Origin: Eucalyptus grandis
Lineage: Eukaryota > Streptophyta > Magnoliopsida > Myrtales > Myrtaceae
Reading direction: 5' to 3'
Assembly (NCBI RefSeq): GCF_016545825.1
Contig: NC_052618.1
Coordinates: 8,113,398-8,177,397 of the forward strand
DNA length: 64,000 bases
In this document: positions 11,952 to 23,593 of the stretch, one piece after another
How positions within the stretch are numbered: the stretch's first letter is position 1
Layout of the letters: every line of letters begins with the position of its first letter
Translations under genes and position numbers: made by a program
Notes under the pieces: generated by a model
The model's input: the letters and a program-made list of their open reading frames with translations, nothing else
Databases searched by the model: none
Told to the model about the DNA's origin: nothing

Positions 11952-12430
11952 GTTAATATCCTGAAAAACCCAAAACTGGTACACCTGTGACAAATTTACC
12001 CCAAACTATTTTTTTGACCATCAAAAACCCTAAACTGGTATACATTTGACAAATTTACCCTTTGTTAGTTTTTGTTAAATTTACCGTCAAATTATTAAGT
12101 TAAATAACACGTGACAATTGACTGGTCTACCAATTTAGGATTTTACACTCCATTTGTCATTGTTTACAATTTTTGTGATTTTTTTGTGGTATTATTTCAA
12201 TTTAGCGGAGGGTATATTTGTCACAAATTTATTAATTTGGAGATTTTTGCATTCGAATAAATTAGTTTGGGGTAAATTTGTCATAAATGTACCAGTTTAT
12301 GATTTTTTATAGTCAGTCGGGGTAAATTTGTCACAGGTATACCGGTTTAGAGTTTTTTATGATCAAAAAAATAGTTTGGGGTAAATTTGTCACATGTGTA
12401 CCAGTTTGGAGTTTTTTAAGGTATTAGCCC
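11952..12430. mobile_element. MITE copy 1 inside the satellite
   Basis: A 479-bp insert with long terminal inverted repeats. The left end reads GTTAATATCCTGAAAAACCC then ACTGGTACACCTGTGACAAA; the right end is its reverse complement over about 70 bases. The word GGGGTAAATTTGTCAC and its complement recur internally. It has no coding capacity. It sits in the T tract of a monomer between CTCA and CTTGCCCAAC, so any target duplication is hidden by T runs. The superfamily is uncertain. Confidence 0.85.
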
Positions 12431-12770
12431 TTTTTTTTTTCTTGCCCAACAACATTTTTCCAACTTTTTTTTTCTTTAAAGCTTTCGGAATTCGTATGTG
12501 CTCCCGTACTCAAAATTAATCCATCAAACTTTGCACGTACCTAGTTTAAAATCTCATTGTGTTATTGAGCAAAAAAAAAAAAAATTGGCGTCCAAACTCG
12601 ATACTTCAAATTTTTTTTTTCTATTTCTTACCCAACAACTGGTTTCCAACTTTTTTTTTTCTTTAAAGCTTTCAGAAATAAATTCGTACGTACTCCCGTA
12701 TTCAAAATTATTCCATCAAACTTTGCACGCACCTAGTTTAAAATCTCATTGTGTTATTGAGCAAAAAAAA

Positions 12771-13498
12771 AAAAAAAATTGGCGTCCAAACCCGATACCT
12801 CATTTTTTTTTCTATTTCTTACCCAACAACTCTTTTCCAATTTCTTTTTCTTTAAAGTTTTCGGAAATAAATTTGAACATGCTCCTATACTAAAAAATGA
12901 ATCCATCAAACTTTGCACATAACTAGTTTAAAATCTCATTATGTTATTGAACAAAAAAAAAAAATTTGGCATCCAAACCCGATACCTCATTTTTTTTTTA
13001 TTTATTTCTTACCCAACAACCCTGTTCCAACTTTTTTTTCTTTAAAGCTTTTGGACATAAATTCGTACATCCTCCCATACTCAAAATTAATCCATCAAAC
13101 TTTTCACGTACCTTCTCATTGTGTTACTGAGCAAAAAAAAACTTGGCGTCCAAACCCGATACCTCATTTTTTTTTCTATTTCTTACCCAACAACTCTTTT
13201 CCAATTTCTTTTTCTTTAAAGTTTTCGGAAATAAATTTGAACATGCTCCTATACTAAAAAATGAATCCATCAAACTTTGCACATAACTAGTTTAAAATCT
13301 CATTATGTTATTGAACAAAAAAAAATTTGGCATCCAAACCCGATACCTCATTTTTTTTTTATTTATTTCTTACCCAACAACCCTGTTCCAACTTTTTTTT
13401 TCTTTAAAGCTTTTGGACATAAATTCGTACATCCTCCCATACTCAAAATTAATCCATCAAACTTTTCACGTACCTTCTCATTGTGTTACTGAGCAAAA
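12771..13498. repeat. Two-monomer higher-order repeat, 364 bp x 2
   Basis: Two adjacent blocks of 364 bp are almost identical, including rare variants (GAACATGCTCCTATACTAAA, CACATAACTAG, CCTGTTCCAAC, and a deletion that turns CACCTAGTTTAAAATCTC into CCTTCTC). Each holds two monomers that differ from one another. This is the signature of a recent dimer duplication by unequal exchange. Related variant pairs recur near 13.8, 14.5 and 14.9 kb with more divergence. Confidence 0.85.
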
Positions 13499-16400
13499 AA
13501 AAAAAACTTGGCGTCCAAACCCGATACCTCATTTTTTTTTTTTAATTTCTTGCCCAACAACTCTTTTCCAACTTTTTTTTTCTTTAAAGCTTTCAGAAAT
13601 AAATTCGTACGTACTCCCGTACTCAAAATTAATCCATCAAACTTTGCACGCACCTAGTTTAAAATCTGATTGTGTTATTGAGCAAAAAAAAAAAAATTGG
13701 CGTCCAAACCCGATACCTCATTTTTTTCTATTTCTTACCCAACAACTCTTTTCCAATTTTTTTTTTTTTCTTTAAAATTTTCGGAAATAAATTTGAACAT
13801 GCTCCTATACTAAAAAATTAATCCATCAAACTTTGCACATACCTAGTTTAAAATCTCATTATGTTATTGAGCAAAAAAATTTGGCATCCAAACTCGATAT
13901 TTCATTTTTTTTTTTCTATTTCTTGCCCAACAACCCTTTTCCAACTTTTTTTTTTGTTTAAAGCTTTTGGAAATAAATTCGTATGTGCTCCCGTACTCAA
14001 AATTAATTCATCAAACTTTGTACGCACCCAGTTTAAAACATCTTTATGTTATTTAGCAAAAAAAAAAAAATTGGCATCCAAACCTGATACCTCATTTTTT
14101 TTTTATTTCTTGCCCAACAACTCTTTTCTAACTTATTTTTTTCTTTAAAGCTTTTAGAAATAAATTCGTACATCCTCCCATACTCAAAATTAATCCATCA
14201 AACTTTTCACGTACCTAGTTTAAAATCTCATTGTGTTACTAAGCAAAAAAAAACTTGGCGCCCAAACCCGATACCTCATTTTTTTTTTAATTTCTTGCCC
14301 AACAACTCTTTTCCAACTTTTTTTTTTTCTTTAAAGCTTTCAGAAATAAATTCGTACGTACTCCCGTACTCAAAATTAATCCATCAAACTTTTCACGTAC
14401 CTAGTTTAAAATCTGATTGTGTTATTGAGCAAAAAAAAAAAAATTTGGCGTCCAAACCCGATACCTCATTTTTTTTTCTATTTCTTACCCAACAACTCTT
14501 TTCCAATTTTTTTTTCTTTAAAGTTTTCGGAAATAAATTTGAACATGCTCCTATACTAAAAAATTAATCCATCAAACTTTGCACATACCTAGTTTAAAAT
14601 CTCATTATGTTAATGAGCAAAAAAAAAAAAATTTGGCATCCAAACTGGATATTTCATTTTTTTTCTATTTCTTGCCCAACAACCCTTTTCCAACTTTTTT
14701 TTTTTATTTAAAGCTTTTGGAAATAAATTCGTACGTGCTCCCGTACTCAAAATTAATCCATCAAACTTTTCACGTACCTAGTTTAAAATCTCATTGTGTT
14801 ATTGAGCAAAAAAAAAAAAAAAATTTGGCGTCCAAACCCGATACCTCATTTTTTTTTTTCTATTTCTTACCCAACAACTCTTTTCCAATTTTTTTTTTTC
14901 TTTAAAATTTTCGGAAATAAATTTGAACATGCTCCTATACTAAAAAATTAATCCATCAAACTTTGCACATACCTAGTTTAAAATCTCATTATGTTAATGA
15001 GCAAAAAAAAATTTGGCATCCAAACTGGATATTTCATTTTTTTTTTCTATTTCTTGCCCAACAACCATTTTCCAACTTTTTGTTTATTTAAAGCTTTTGG
15101 AAATAAATTCGTACGTGCTCCCGTACTCAAAATTAATTCATCAAACTTTGTACGCACCCAGTTTAAAACATCTTTGTGTTATTTAGCAAAAAAAAAATTG
15201 GCGTCCAACAACTCTTTTCTAACTTTTTTTTTTTCTTTAAAGCTTTTAGAAATAAATTCGTTCATCCTCCCATACTCAAAATTAATCCATCAAATTTTGC
15301 ACGTACCTAGTTTAAAATCTCATTGTGTTACTGAGCAAAAAAAAAACTTGGCGTCCAAACCCGATACCTCATTTTTTTAATTTCTTGCCCAATAACTCTT
15401 TTCCAACTTTTTTTTTTTCTTTAAAGCTTTCAGAAATAAATTCGTGCGTACTCCCGTACTCAAAATTAATTCATCAAACTTTGCACGCACCTAATTTAAA
15501 ATCTCATTGTGTTATTGAGCAAAAAAAAAAAAAAATTGGCTTCCAAACCCGATACTTCATTTTTTTTATTTCTCTTGCCTAACAACTCTTTTCCAACTTT
15601 TTTTTTCTTTAAAACTTTCGGAAATAAATTCGTACATGCTCATTTACTCAAAATTAATCCATCAAACTTTGCACGCATCTAGTTTAAAATCTCATTATGT
15701 TATTGAGCAAAAAAAATTGGCGTCCGAACTCGATATTTCATTTTTTTCTATTTCTTGCCCAACAACCCTTTTCCAACTTTTTTTTTTTCTTTAAAGCTTT
15801 TGGAAATAAATTCGTACGTGCTCCCGTACTCAAAATTAATTCATCAAACTTTGTACGCACCCAGTTTAAAACATCTTTGTGTTATTTAGCAAAAAAAAAA
15901 TTGGCGTCCAAACCCGATATCTCATTTTTTTTTCTATTTTTTGCCCAACAACTCTTTTCTAACTTTTTTTTTTTTTCTTTAAAGCTTTTGGAAATAAATT
16001 GATACGTGCTCCCGTACTCAAAATTAATCCATTAGACTTTGCATACACCTAATTTAAAACATCATTACGTTATTGAGCAAAAAAAAATTGGCATCCAAAC
16101 CGATACCATATTTTTTTTTATTTCTTACCCAACAACCTTTTTCAACTTTTTTTTTCTTTAAAGTTTTCGAAAATAAATTCTTACGTGCTCACGAACTCAT
16201 AATTAATCCATTAAGCTTTAAACACACATAATTTAAAACCTCATTATGTATTGAGCAAAAAAAAAAAAAAATTAGCACCCAAACCCGATACCTCATTTTT
16301 TTTCTTTTTTTCTTGCCCAACAACCCATTTCTCACTTTTTTTCTTTAAATCTTTCGGAAATAAATTCGTACGTGCTCGTACTTAAAATTAATCCATCAAA

Positions 16401-16856
16401 TTTTGTACGCACCTAGTTTAAAACCTCATTGTGTTATTGAACAAAAAAATTGGCGTCCAAACCCGATAGCCCATTTTTTTTTTCTATTTCTTGTCCAACA
16501 ACCATTTTCTAACTTGTTTTTTTCTTTAAATTTTTCGTAAATAAATTCATATGTGCTCCCGTACTTAAAATTAATTCATTAGACTTTGCACACACCTAAT
16601 TTAAAACCTCATTGTGTTATTGAGCAAAAAAAAAAAAAAAAATTGGTGTCCAAACTCGATATTTCATTTTTTTCTATTTCTTGCCCAACAACCCTTTTCC
16701 AACTTTTTTTTTTTAAAGCTTTCGGAAATAATTTTGTACGTGCTCCCGTATTCAAAATTAATTCATCAAACTTTGTACACACCTAGTTTAAAACCTCATT
16801 GTGTTATTAAGCAAAAAAAAATTGGCGTCCAAACCCGATACTTCATTTTTTTTTTT

Positions 16857-17365
16857 GGGTTAATACCCTGAAGAACCCCAAACTGGTACACTTGTGACAA
16901 ATTTACCACAAACTATTTTTTTGACCACAAAAAACCACAAACTGATATATCTTTGACAAATTTACCCAAAACTAGTACACTTGTGACAAATTTACCCTAT
17001 GTTAGTTTTTGTTAAATTTCATTATCAAATTATTAAGTTAAATGACACGTGACAATTGACTAGTATACTAATTTGGGATTTTACAATCCGTTTGTCAAAG
17101 TTTACAATTTTTATGATTTTTTTGTGGTATTAATTCAATTTAGTGAAGAGTATATTTGTCGCAAATTTATCAGTTTGGGGTTTTGTGGTCGAATAAAATA
17201 GTTTAGGGTAAATTTGTCATAAATGTACAAATTTAGGGTTTTTATGATCAGTCGGGGTAAATTTGTTACAGGTGTACTAGTTTGAGATTTTTCATGGTCA
17301 AAAAAATAGTTTGGGGTAAATTTGTCGTAAGTGTACCAATTTGGGGTTTTTCAGGGTATTAACCC
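16857..17365. mobile_element. MITE copy 2 inside the satellite
   Basis: A 509-bp relative of the element at 11952. The ends read GGGTTAATACCCTGAAGAAC and, on the right, TTCAGGGTATTAACCC, so the outermost bases are themselves near-palindromic. It has one extra ACTAGTACACTTGTGACAAA block compared with copy 1. It interrupts a monomer at the same register, inside the first T tract. Confidence 0.85.
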
Positions 17366-17445
17366 TTTTTTTTTTTTCTATTTTTGCCCAACAACTCTTT
17401 TCTAACTTTTTTTCTTTAAAGCTTTTGGAAATAAATTGGTACGTG

Positions 17446-17664
17446 ACCACCCGTGGTGGTGGCGTAGGTTGTTGAGCAAGGGAACTTTTCACGAGAGGTC
17501 CCAAGTTCGATCCACGGCGTCGTTGTTGCTTCAGTGCTAGCCGCGCCTTACCCGGAGCACGTGGGTGGTGGTTTCCCACGTGTGTCCCCAGGGTTTACTT
17601 TCCACCGCGAAGCGGCATACGGAGGTTCCTAGGACACCAAAAAATAAAAAATAAAAATAAATAA
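17446..17664 (+). mobile_element. tRNA-derived SINE inserted in a satellite monomer
   Basis: A GC-rich body of about 219 bp with an A-rich tail (17639-17664), flanked by a 17-base target duplication (AAATAAATTGGTACGTG at 17429-17445; AAATAAATTGATACGTG at 17665-17681, one mismatch). It has the internal polymerase III promoter of plant SINEs: a box A-like TGGCGTAGGTTGTTG near 17460 and a box B AGTTCGATCC at 17504-17513. The duplicated target is the end of a satellite monomer, so it jumped into the array. Confidence 0.85.
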
Positions 17665-19040
17665 AAATAAATTGATACGTGCTCCGTACTCAAAATTAAT
17701 CCATTAGACTTTGCATACACCTAATTTGAAACCTCATTGTGTTATTGAGCAAAAAAAAAATTGGCGTCCAAACCCGATACCTTATTTTTTTTTTCTATTT
17801 CTTGCCCAACAACCTTTTTCTAATTTTTTTTTTAAAGCTTTCGGAAATAAATTCGTATGTGCTCCCGTACTTATAATTAATCTATCAAACTTTGCACGCA
17901 CCTAGTTTAAAACTTCATTGTATATTGAGTGAAATAAAATAAAATTGGAGTCCAAACCCGATACCTCATTTTTTTTCTTTTTTTTTTCTTGCCCAACAAC
18001 CCATTTCTAACTCTTTTTTTTCTTTAATCTTTCGGAAATAAATTCGTACGTGCTCCCGTACTTAAAATTAATCCATCAAACTTTGCATGCGCCTAATTTA
18101 AAACCTCATTGTGTTATTGAACAAAAAAAAATTAGCGTTCAAATCCGATACTTCATTTTTTTTTTCTATTTCTTGCCCAACATCCTTTTCCAATTTTTTT
18201 TTTTCTTTAAAGTTTTCAAAAATAAATTCGTTCATGGTACTGTACTTAAAATTAATCCATCAAACTTTACACGCATCTAGTTTAAAATCTCATTATGTTA
18301 TTGAGCAAAAAAAAAAAAAAATGGCGTCCAAACTCGATACCTCATTTTTTTCCCCAACAACCATTTTCCAACTTTTTTTTTTCTTTAAAGCTTTCGAAAA
18401 TAAATTCGTACGTGCTCCCGTACTCAAAATTAATCCATCAAACTTTGCACACACCTAGTTTACTCATTGTGTTATTAAGCAAAAAAAAAATTGGCATTCA
18501 AAACCGATACTTCATTTTTTTTTTCTATTTCTTGCTCAACAACCCTTTTCCAAATTTTTTTTTCTTTAAAGCTTTCGGAAATAAATTCGTACGTGCTCCT
18601 GTACTCAAAATTAATCCATCAAAATTTGCACACACCTAGTTTAAAACCTCATTATGTTATTGAGCAAAAAAAAAAAAAAATTGGCGTCCAAACCCAATAC
18701 CTAATTATTATTTTTTGCCGTTTCTTGCTAACAACCTTTTTCCAACTTTTTTTTTAAAATCTTTTGGAAATAAATTTGTACGTGCTCTTGTACTCATAAT
18801 TAATCCATCAAACTTTGCACGCACCTAGTTTAAAACCTCATTGTGAATTGAGCAAAAAAAAAAATAATAATTGACGTCCAAACTTGATACCTCATTTTTT
18901 TTTTTTTTATATTTCTTGCCCAACAACCCTTTTCCAACTTTTTTTCTTTAAAACTTTCGGAAATAAAATCGTACGTGCTCTCGTACTCAAAATTAATCCA
19001 TCAAACTTTGCACGCATCTGATTTAAAACCTCATTGTGTT

Positions 19041-19775
19041 CCATCCACATTTTGCCAGTATAGATGGTGTCTTAGGCCAAAATGAAATGGTTTATGAACT
19101 ACTCACAATAAAAAATTCACTTAAAGGACTTGATATTGTAAAAGCAAAGAAGGACAAGTAAGAATACATAAATGGCAGGATGAAGAGCTGTATGGATGGC
19201 AAGTTTAAGAGGATAAACTGTTTTTCCGTTTAGTTTTCGTATTGCTCCTACGCAACTCCTTTTCATTTTATTTTCCACCTCTGATTTGATTTAGTGGAAA
19301 AACTGAATGCCAAGTTGCCAAATGGTCTACCTAAAGGTTTTTCCTAAGAAAATAAAATAAAAAACCAAACTAAAATGGTCACGAAAGTCGCTAATTATTT
19401 TGTCTGGCGAAGAAAGTTGGGGCATGTGTACTCTTCTAGGTGGCCCGCCATGGGATTGCCAAGGGCCAAGATGAGCTTTACAACCTCTGCTACAACTCAC
19501 TAACACCAAACAAGACAATTGGCAGCTTTAAGCAATCTAGACATCCACATGCTATAAAGGAATTGAAACCTTATATCATTCAAAAATCTGACTATGTACC
19601 GCTATACTTGAGATTCACAAGTGTCGGTTTCAGAGATGTCATGAATGCATTTACAATGGTGGTTGTTTATTCACAAGGCAAAAAATCAAAGTAGACACTC
19701 TTCCTATCTCACCTCACTCATTTCATCTTCTTGCCTCAGCTAGTTGAATAATGAAAATCTTAAACCATGATTATT
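19041..19775 (+). other. Satellite edge to FPP fragment; unassigned ORF remains
   Basis: The satellite stops within the word CATTGTGTT. The next 120 bases read without stops as FASIDGVLGQNEMVYELLTI and ELKPYIIQKSDYVPLYLRF occurs in a later frame (ORF 19440-19694, 84 residues). Both look protein-like rather than random, but I do not recognise the family. Given the neighbours, this may be another captured exon fragment. Confidence 0.35.
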
Positions 19776-21915
19776 TCATCTTTGTTCAGCAGAAATGAGG
19801 ACCGGTGGGCGGTTTAAATGGTGCAACTCGTTTTCGGGGCTTAGTAATCCTTCATCCATGTGATTGCACATTGGATTGGAATCGGCGAAGAAGTCGTCTA
19901 CTGCAGCTAGAGATTTTAATTGCTGAGCGAGAGATGAAATAGTCTTCCGGCACTTTGCAAACCGGCTAGCAGCGACCGCTAGCTCTCGCTCCTGTTTTAC
20001 ATAACAAAACTAAATGAGAACTTAAGAAGGAAACTAAATTCAGACTAAGTCATGATCGCCCATTTAGCATGAATAAAACATTGGTAAGCTGATCCTATCA
20101 GATAGTCGATGGTGTCAACAAGCGCAATGTTGCTCAAAGCACCACAACACACAGAAAAAAAATAAAAAATTCCGCCTAGCATGAGCATTTTCTGGTTAAG
20201 TCAGTTTAGAAGCACTCCATCGCAGCACTGCTAGTGCTTTTTAAGCTCGAAAATTACATTACATCAAAGGTCAAGTGCTTTGAAATTGTATATTTACCTT
20301 TGAATGTCTTCAATGCTACAGTGAAATTTGAGATTTGTTTAGATTGTACCCCAATCATACGGTTTGTACTAATTAAGTACAAGATGCTGATGCGGCCCTC
20401 CTGTTTCTAACATAGCTATATGTCAATATGAAGATCAAAACCATGCTGCGTTACTAGAAAATAATCATTTCATCTTCCTTGAGATGGCTATAGATAAATA
20501 ACTATTCACCTGGGAGATTAAAGTCATATCTCATAAAAAAGCACCCAAATAAGATGTCCAGACACAGGATGTGAATGTACCAAGAGAGGCATCTCTCTTT
20601 TCTCATGCAGATGGAACTCACTCTACATGCAACTGTAACATTGCCACTCAAAATGTAGTAGTGGGTTTGTTGGCCAACTTGATAAATTATGTAAAAGGAG
20701 CAATACCATCTCAATAATTTACTCAAGTTATCATGCTTTCCATTAGATATAGACTAACATCCACAAGCCATAGAGAACTAACCTGCTTTACTTTTAGCTG
20801 TTCATCAGAGACAGCCACACGCTGAAGCTTGATCTCATGCTGCAGTTCGGCATCCCTTTTCATATTTAGATTTTCATCCTCCAGCTCCCGACATTTTGCC
20901 TCATTTTCAACAGACAAAGCATGCTCTCTTTCAACCTCTTCTTGTAGTAATTTGACATTACGGAGCAAGTTTTTCATCTCCTCTTCAACATCCATCAGTC
21001 TTGACTCTGTTACTTCCATCCTCTCATGGTAATCCTTGCTTCCTCCTCTGCAGCTTGCTTCGATTTTTGTGCTGCAGACAACATGTTGTTGAGTTCTTTC
21101 AATCTCATCTCAACCTCATTGAGCTGACTCCATGAAGTTTCAAGTTGCTTTTGACATTGACTTAGAGCCATCTCTAGCTTCTCCTTTTCTTCTTCCTTCT
21201 TCTCTAATTCTAATTCCTCCTCCAGCTCTGTCGTTCTATTGATCATGGCTTCAAGCTCAGATTTGAGAGTGACTTCATCAGATCTGTTTTGATCCAGAGG
21301 CCCCATTCCATTGCTGCAGCTTCCACTTTCTGCGTCTGGTAAAGCTGCAAGCCCTTCCATCTCCAGAAAATCATCCATTAAATCAAGTTCTCCTGAAGAG
21401 ACCATGAGGTTCTTTCCGAAGGATTTCTCTTTCTTAAAATGGTCGAGTTCAGTTATTAGAGCAGATGCCCATGACTCAGAGTGGCACGGCTCACAATCAC
21501 TTGGCTCCTAGCAACTCACTTTCTGCACGTCATTCTCAACTGCTAGCAGCCTATCCCCTACATCTGATTGGCTGTCAGCGAAGGACTCTACACAAACCGA
21601 TGATGCAGAGAAAGACTTAAGATTGATTGTCGCACTTGCTTTCCGAGACATGGCTCTGAGTCTGCGGCATTCGGCTTCCAGCCTAGCTACCTTATTTATG
21701 CTCTCTAAATGCTGTTTGCTGGCTGTTTCTGCTGCTTGGGTGCTCAAATCACGCTCAATAATCCTGAGTTCTAGCTCCTCCGACATAGAAAGGACTTTGG
21801 CTTTGAGGGCCACATTCTCTTTTTCAGCAGCATCAAGCTTAGGGCCGAGATCAGAACATATAACTGAAGAAGCAATGTCAAATAGATTTAACGCAGGAAC
21901 GGTTGAATGTGTAAA
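19776..21915 (-). pseudogene. FPP: Filament-like plant protein (FPP), C-terminal fragment
   Basis: Intact FPPs are long coiled-coil proteins of about 600-1000 residues that interact with a nuclear-envelope/microtubule protein (MAF1) and, for some members, act in vascular patterning. On the minus strand, exon 20783 to about 21870 carries KLDAAEKENVALKAKV, KQHLESINKVARLEAECRRL, DSQSDVGDRLLAVE, SSGELDLMDDFLEME, LKSELEAMINRTTELEEEL and ESRLMDVEEEMKNLL. An intron spans 19992-20782 (GTTAGT to CAG), then exon 19776-19991 (ERELAVAASRFAKCRKTISS) and TGA. An in-frame TAG at 21508-21510 and a frameshift between about 21020 and 21050 break the frame. The N-terminal half is missing: recognisable sequence stops near 21870-21915, where the plus-strand ERF fragment begins. 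The introns are retained, so this came from genomic DNA. Confidence 0.85.
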
Positions 21916-21919
21916 ATAA

Positions 21920-22480
21920 TTCGAAGAACCCTTTTCTCATTTCAATGTTCTCGAGTCCATTTGCTATCATCTTCTTGACGACCACATGTACTGTTCATGC
22001 TCGAGCTACACCGGTCTTTTGCTTATGGAGAGCTGGAGCGAAGACCTCCTGCTAAGGGCAGGCGACTCTGAGCGCATGAATGTGTACGGCGCGCTGCATG
22101 ATGCACTCGACATGGGGTGGATCCCTTTCAATCAAAAGCTTGATTTCAAAGAAAGGTGCCAGTTGATCATCGCGTCATCGATGATATATAAGAGGAGAAG
22201 GGGCTATGAAGAAGGCGGAAGAAATGCGCTATAGAGAGGTAAGGATGAGGCTGTAATATGCAGCAGAGATAAGAGACCCCAAGAAGAGTGGAGCCCAGAT
22301 TTGGCTCGGGACCTACGAGACGCGTGAGGATGCAGCAATGGCCTATGAAATGCAGGGCTCCAAGGCCAAGCTCAACTTCCCTCACCTCATCGGATTAGCT
22401 GAGTACGAGCCCATTAGAATCAGCCCCAAGTGCCAGTTGGCCAACCCTCGGTTGCCGTCTGCCACATCGAGCGATTATGC
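21920..22480 (+). pseudogene. AP2/ERF transcription factor pseudogene
   Basis: Intact relatives bind GCC-box promoters in ethylene and stress responses. The plus strand reads EEPFSHFNVLES, then NVYGALHDALDMGW (acidic N-terminal part of group IX-like ERFs), then the AP2 domain at about 22225-22385: RYREVRMR, stop, [46 protein letters not shown], and [10 protein letters not shown]. The domain is broken: the conserved Pro-Trp-Gly-Lys stretch before AAEIRDP is replaced by LEU-stop, and about five residues between AMAY and EMQGSK are deleted. No DNA-binding protein could form. It lies head-to-head with the FPP fragment with almost no spacer. Confidence 0.8.
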
Positions 22481-22980
22481 TTGCTTAGGACTTCAAATCA
22501 GCGAAGGGGCTGAGCCAAGCCGGATTTCAATGCAACATTTCCGATTTTGGTGGAGGCACATTGACGGTGGATGGACGGGTCTCTGTATGCTTATAGGTGG
22601 ATTGATGATCATTCCATTCCAGCTTCCACAATAATTAAGCAGGTTGTCTATTTTTGTTTTTCAGCGAAAGCAGACTGTTCTTTTTTAATTTTTTTTTTCT
22701 CTATAAAACATCTATCCCACATGTAATCACTACCATGGACTATCTTCTTCTATCTAATGAAGAGAACATCTCTAACTTCCAAACGACAGTGAGAGTGCAT
22801 CAGTTCCCTCTTGACGGAAAGAATATAATAGCAAGTCGATGATGAGGAGAGATTTGGTGAAGCGGTCTCTAGACTTGAAACCCCCGAGAAAATATAATAG
22901 TGAACAGCTGGTGTGGAGGCATTGCTGTGGATAAGGTGATGTCAGAGTCATCGGCAACAGAAGCTGGGGCGCGGTGTGAG

Positions 22981-23110
22981 AAATGGCTTTGAGGAGAGAA
23001 CTTAAATCAGTGTTCAGTTTTTGTTGGAAGCACTTCAAGTAAAATAAATGGCTTTGAGGAGAGAACTTAAATCAGTGTTCAGTTTTTGTTGGAAGCACTT
23101 CAAGTAAAAT
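22981..23110. repeat. Perfect 65-bp tandem duplication
   Basis: Bases 22981-23045 and 23046-23110 are identical as read (each starts AAATGGCTTTGAGGAGAG and ends CTTCAAGTAAAAT). Perfect identity implies a very recent duplication or an assembly join. Confidence 0.95.
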
Positions 23111-23551
23111 CACGAGCTTTATTACAACAGATCAAATTCAAGTCACAAAAACAGTCGGTATCATTATACATGACTGAGTTAATTAGTAATTACTCTTCCC
23201 ACTTCATCACACGTGACAGTTACAATATACTTTTCTTTGAAAATTGAAGTCATAATTTAAGTGAGGCATTTTACACATCCATAGAAAACCGTTCTGGTGG
23301 AATGTCAGCGCGACAAGATTGTTCTCGAGTTGATCCCATGTTGTTATTAGCGTGACTGTGAGATGGTTAGCGTGACCGTTCTGAACTTGTGCTTCAGCCG
23401 CTGTGTCTCTGGACTGCTTGTTTTTCTAGTTAGTATGTTTTTGCTATGCCGTGTTTATTGCTGTGTAATTTGGTGCTTGCTGCATTGACGAACTTGTGAT
23501 GGAAATGTTGCAGTTACATTTCTTGAAGTGTGAACTGATACTGGTATGTAA

Positions 23552-23593
23552 CTGATGTGCGACTGTTACTAGCTGATGTGCGACTGTTACTAG
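23552..23593. repeat. 21-bp tandem duplication
   Basis: CTGATGTGCGACTGTTACTA followed by G occurs twice in a row. Confidence 0.9.

Larger units (their letters stand above)
9237..19040. repeat. Tandem satellite array, about 185-bp monomer, 47 copies
   Basis: I counted 47 occurrences of the CCATCAAACTTTGCACG-like core, spaced mostly 176-196 bases apart (mean about 185). The monomer order is: ATTAATCCATCAAACTTTGC, CACCTAGTTTAAAA, CTCATTGTGTTATTGAGC, an A tract of 7-17, TTGGCGTCCAAACCCGATAC, CTCA then a T tract, CTATTTCTTGCCCAACAACC, TTTTCCAAC, a second T tract, CTTTAAAGCTTTCGGAAATA, AATTCGTACGTGCTCCCGTA. Tract length varies strongly between copies. One unit (15142-15287) is about 40 bp short, having lost the part between TTGGCGTCC and AACAACTC. 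The array is cut into three parts (15, 24 and 8 monomers) by two MITEs and a SINE, and the last insert also disturbs neighbouring monomers. Several frames stay open through consecutive monomers only because the tracts lack stops; these are not genes. Confidence 0.95.

Noticed and set aside
9467..18757. Many plus-strand ORFs of 60-157 residues with recurring words such as SKLIHQTLHAPSLKSH and FFFYFLPNN
   Set aside because: They are the satellite read in frames that happen to lack stops; all share the 185-bp period and change frame with homopolymer length.
9237..19040. CRISPR-like array of repeats and spacers
   Set aside because: Monomers are contiguous with no unique spacers, and the window is plant nuclear DNA.
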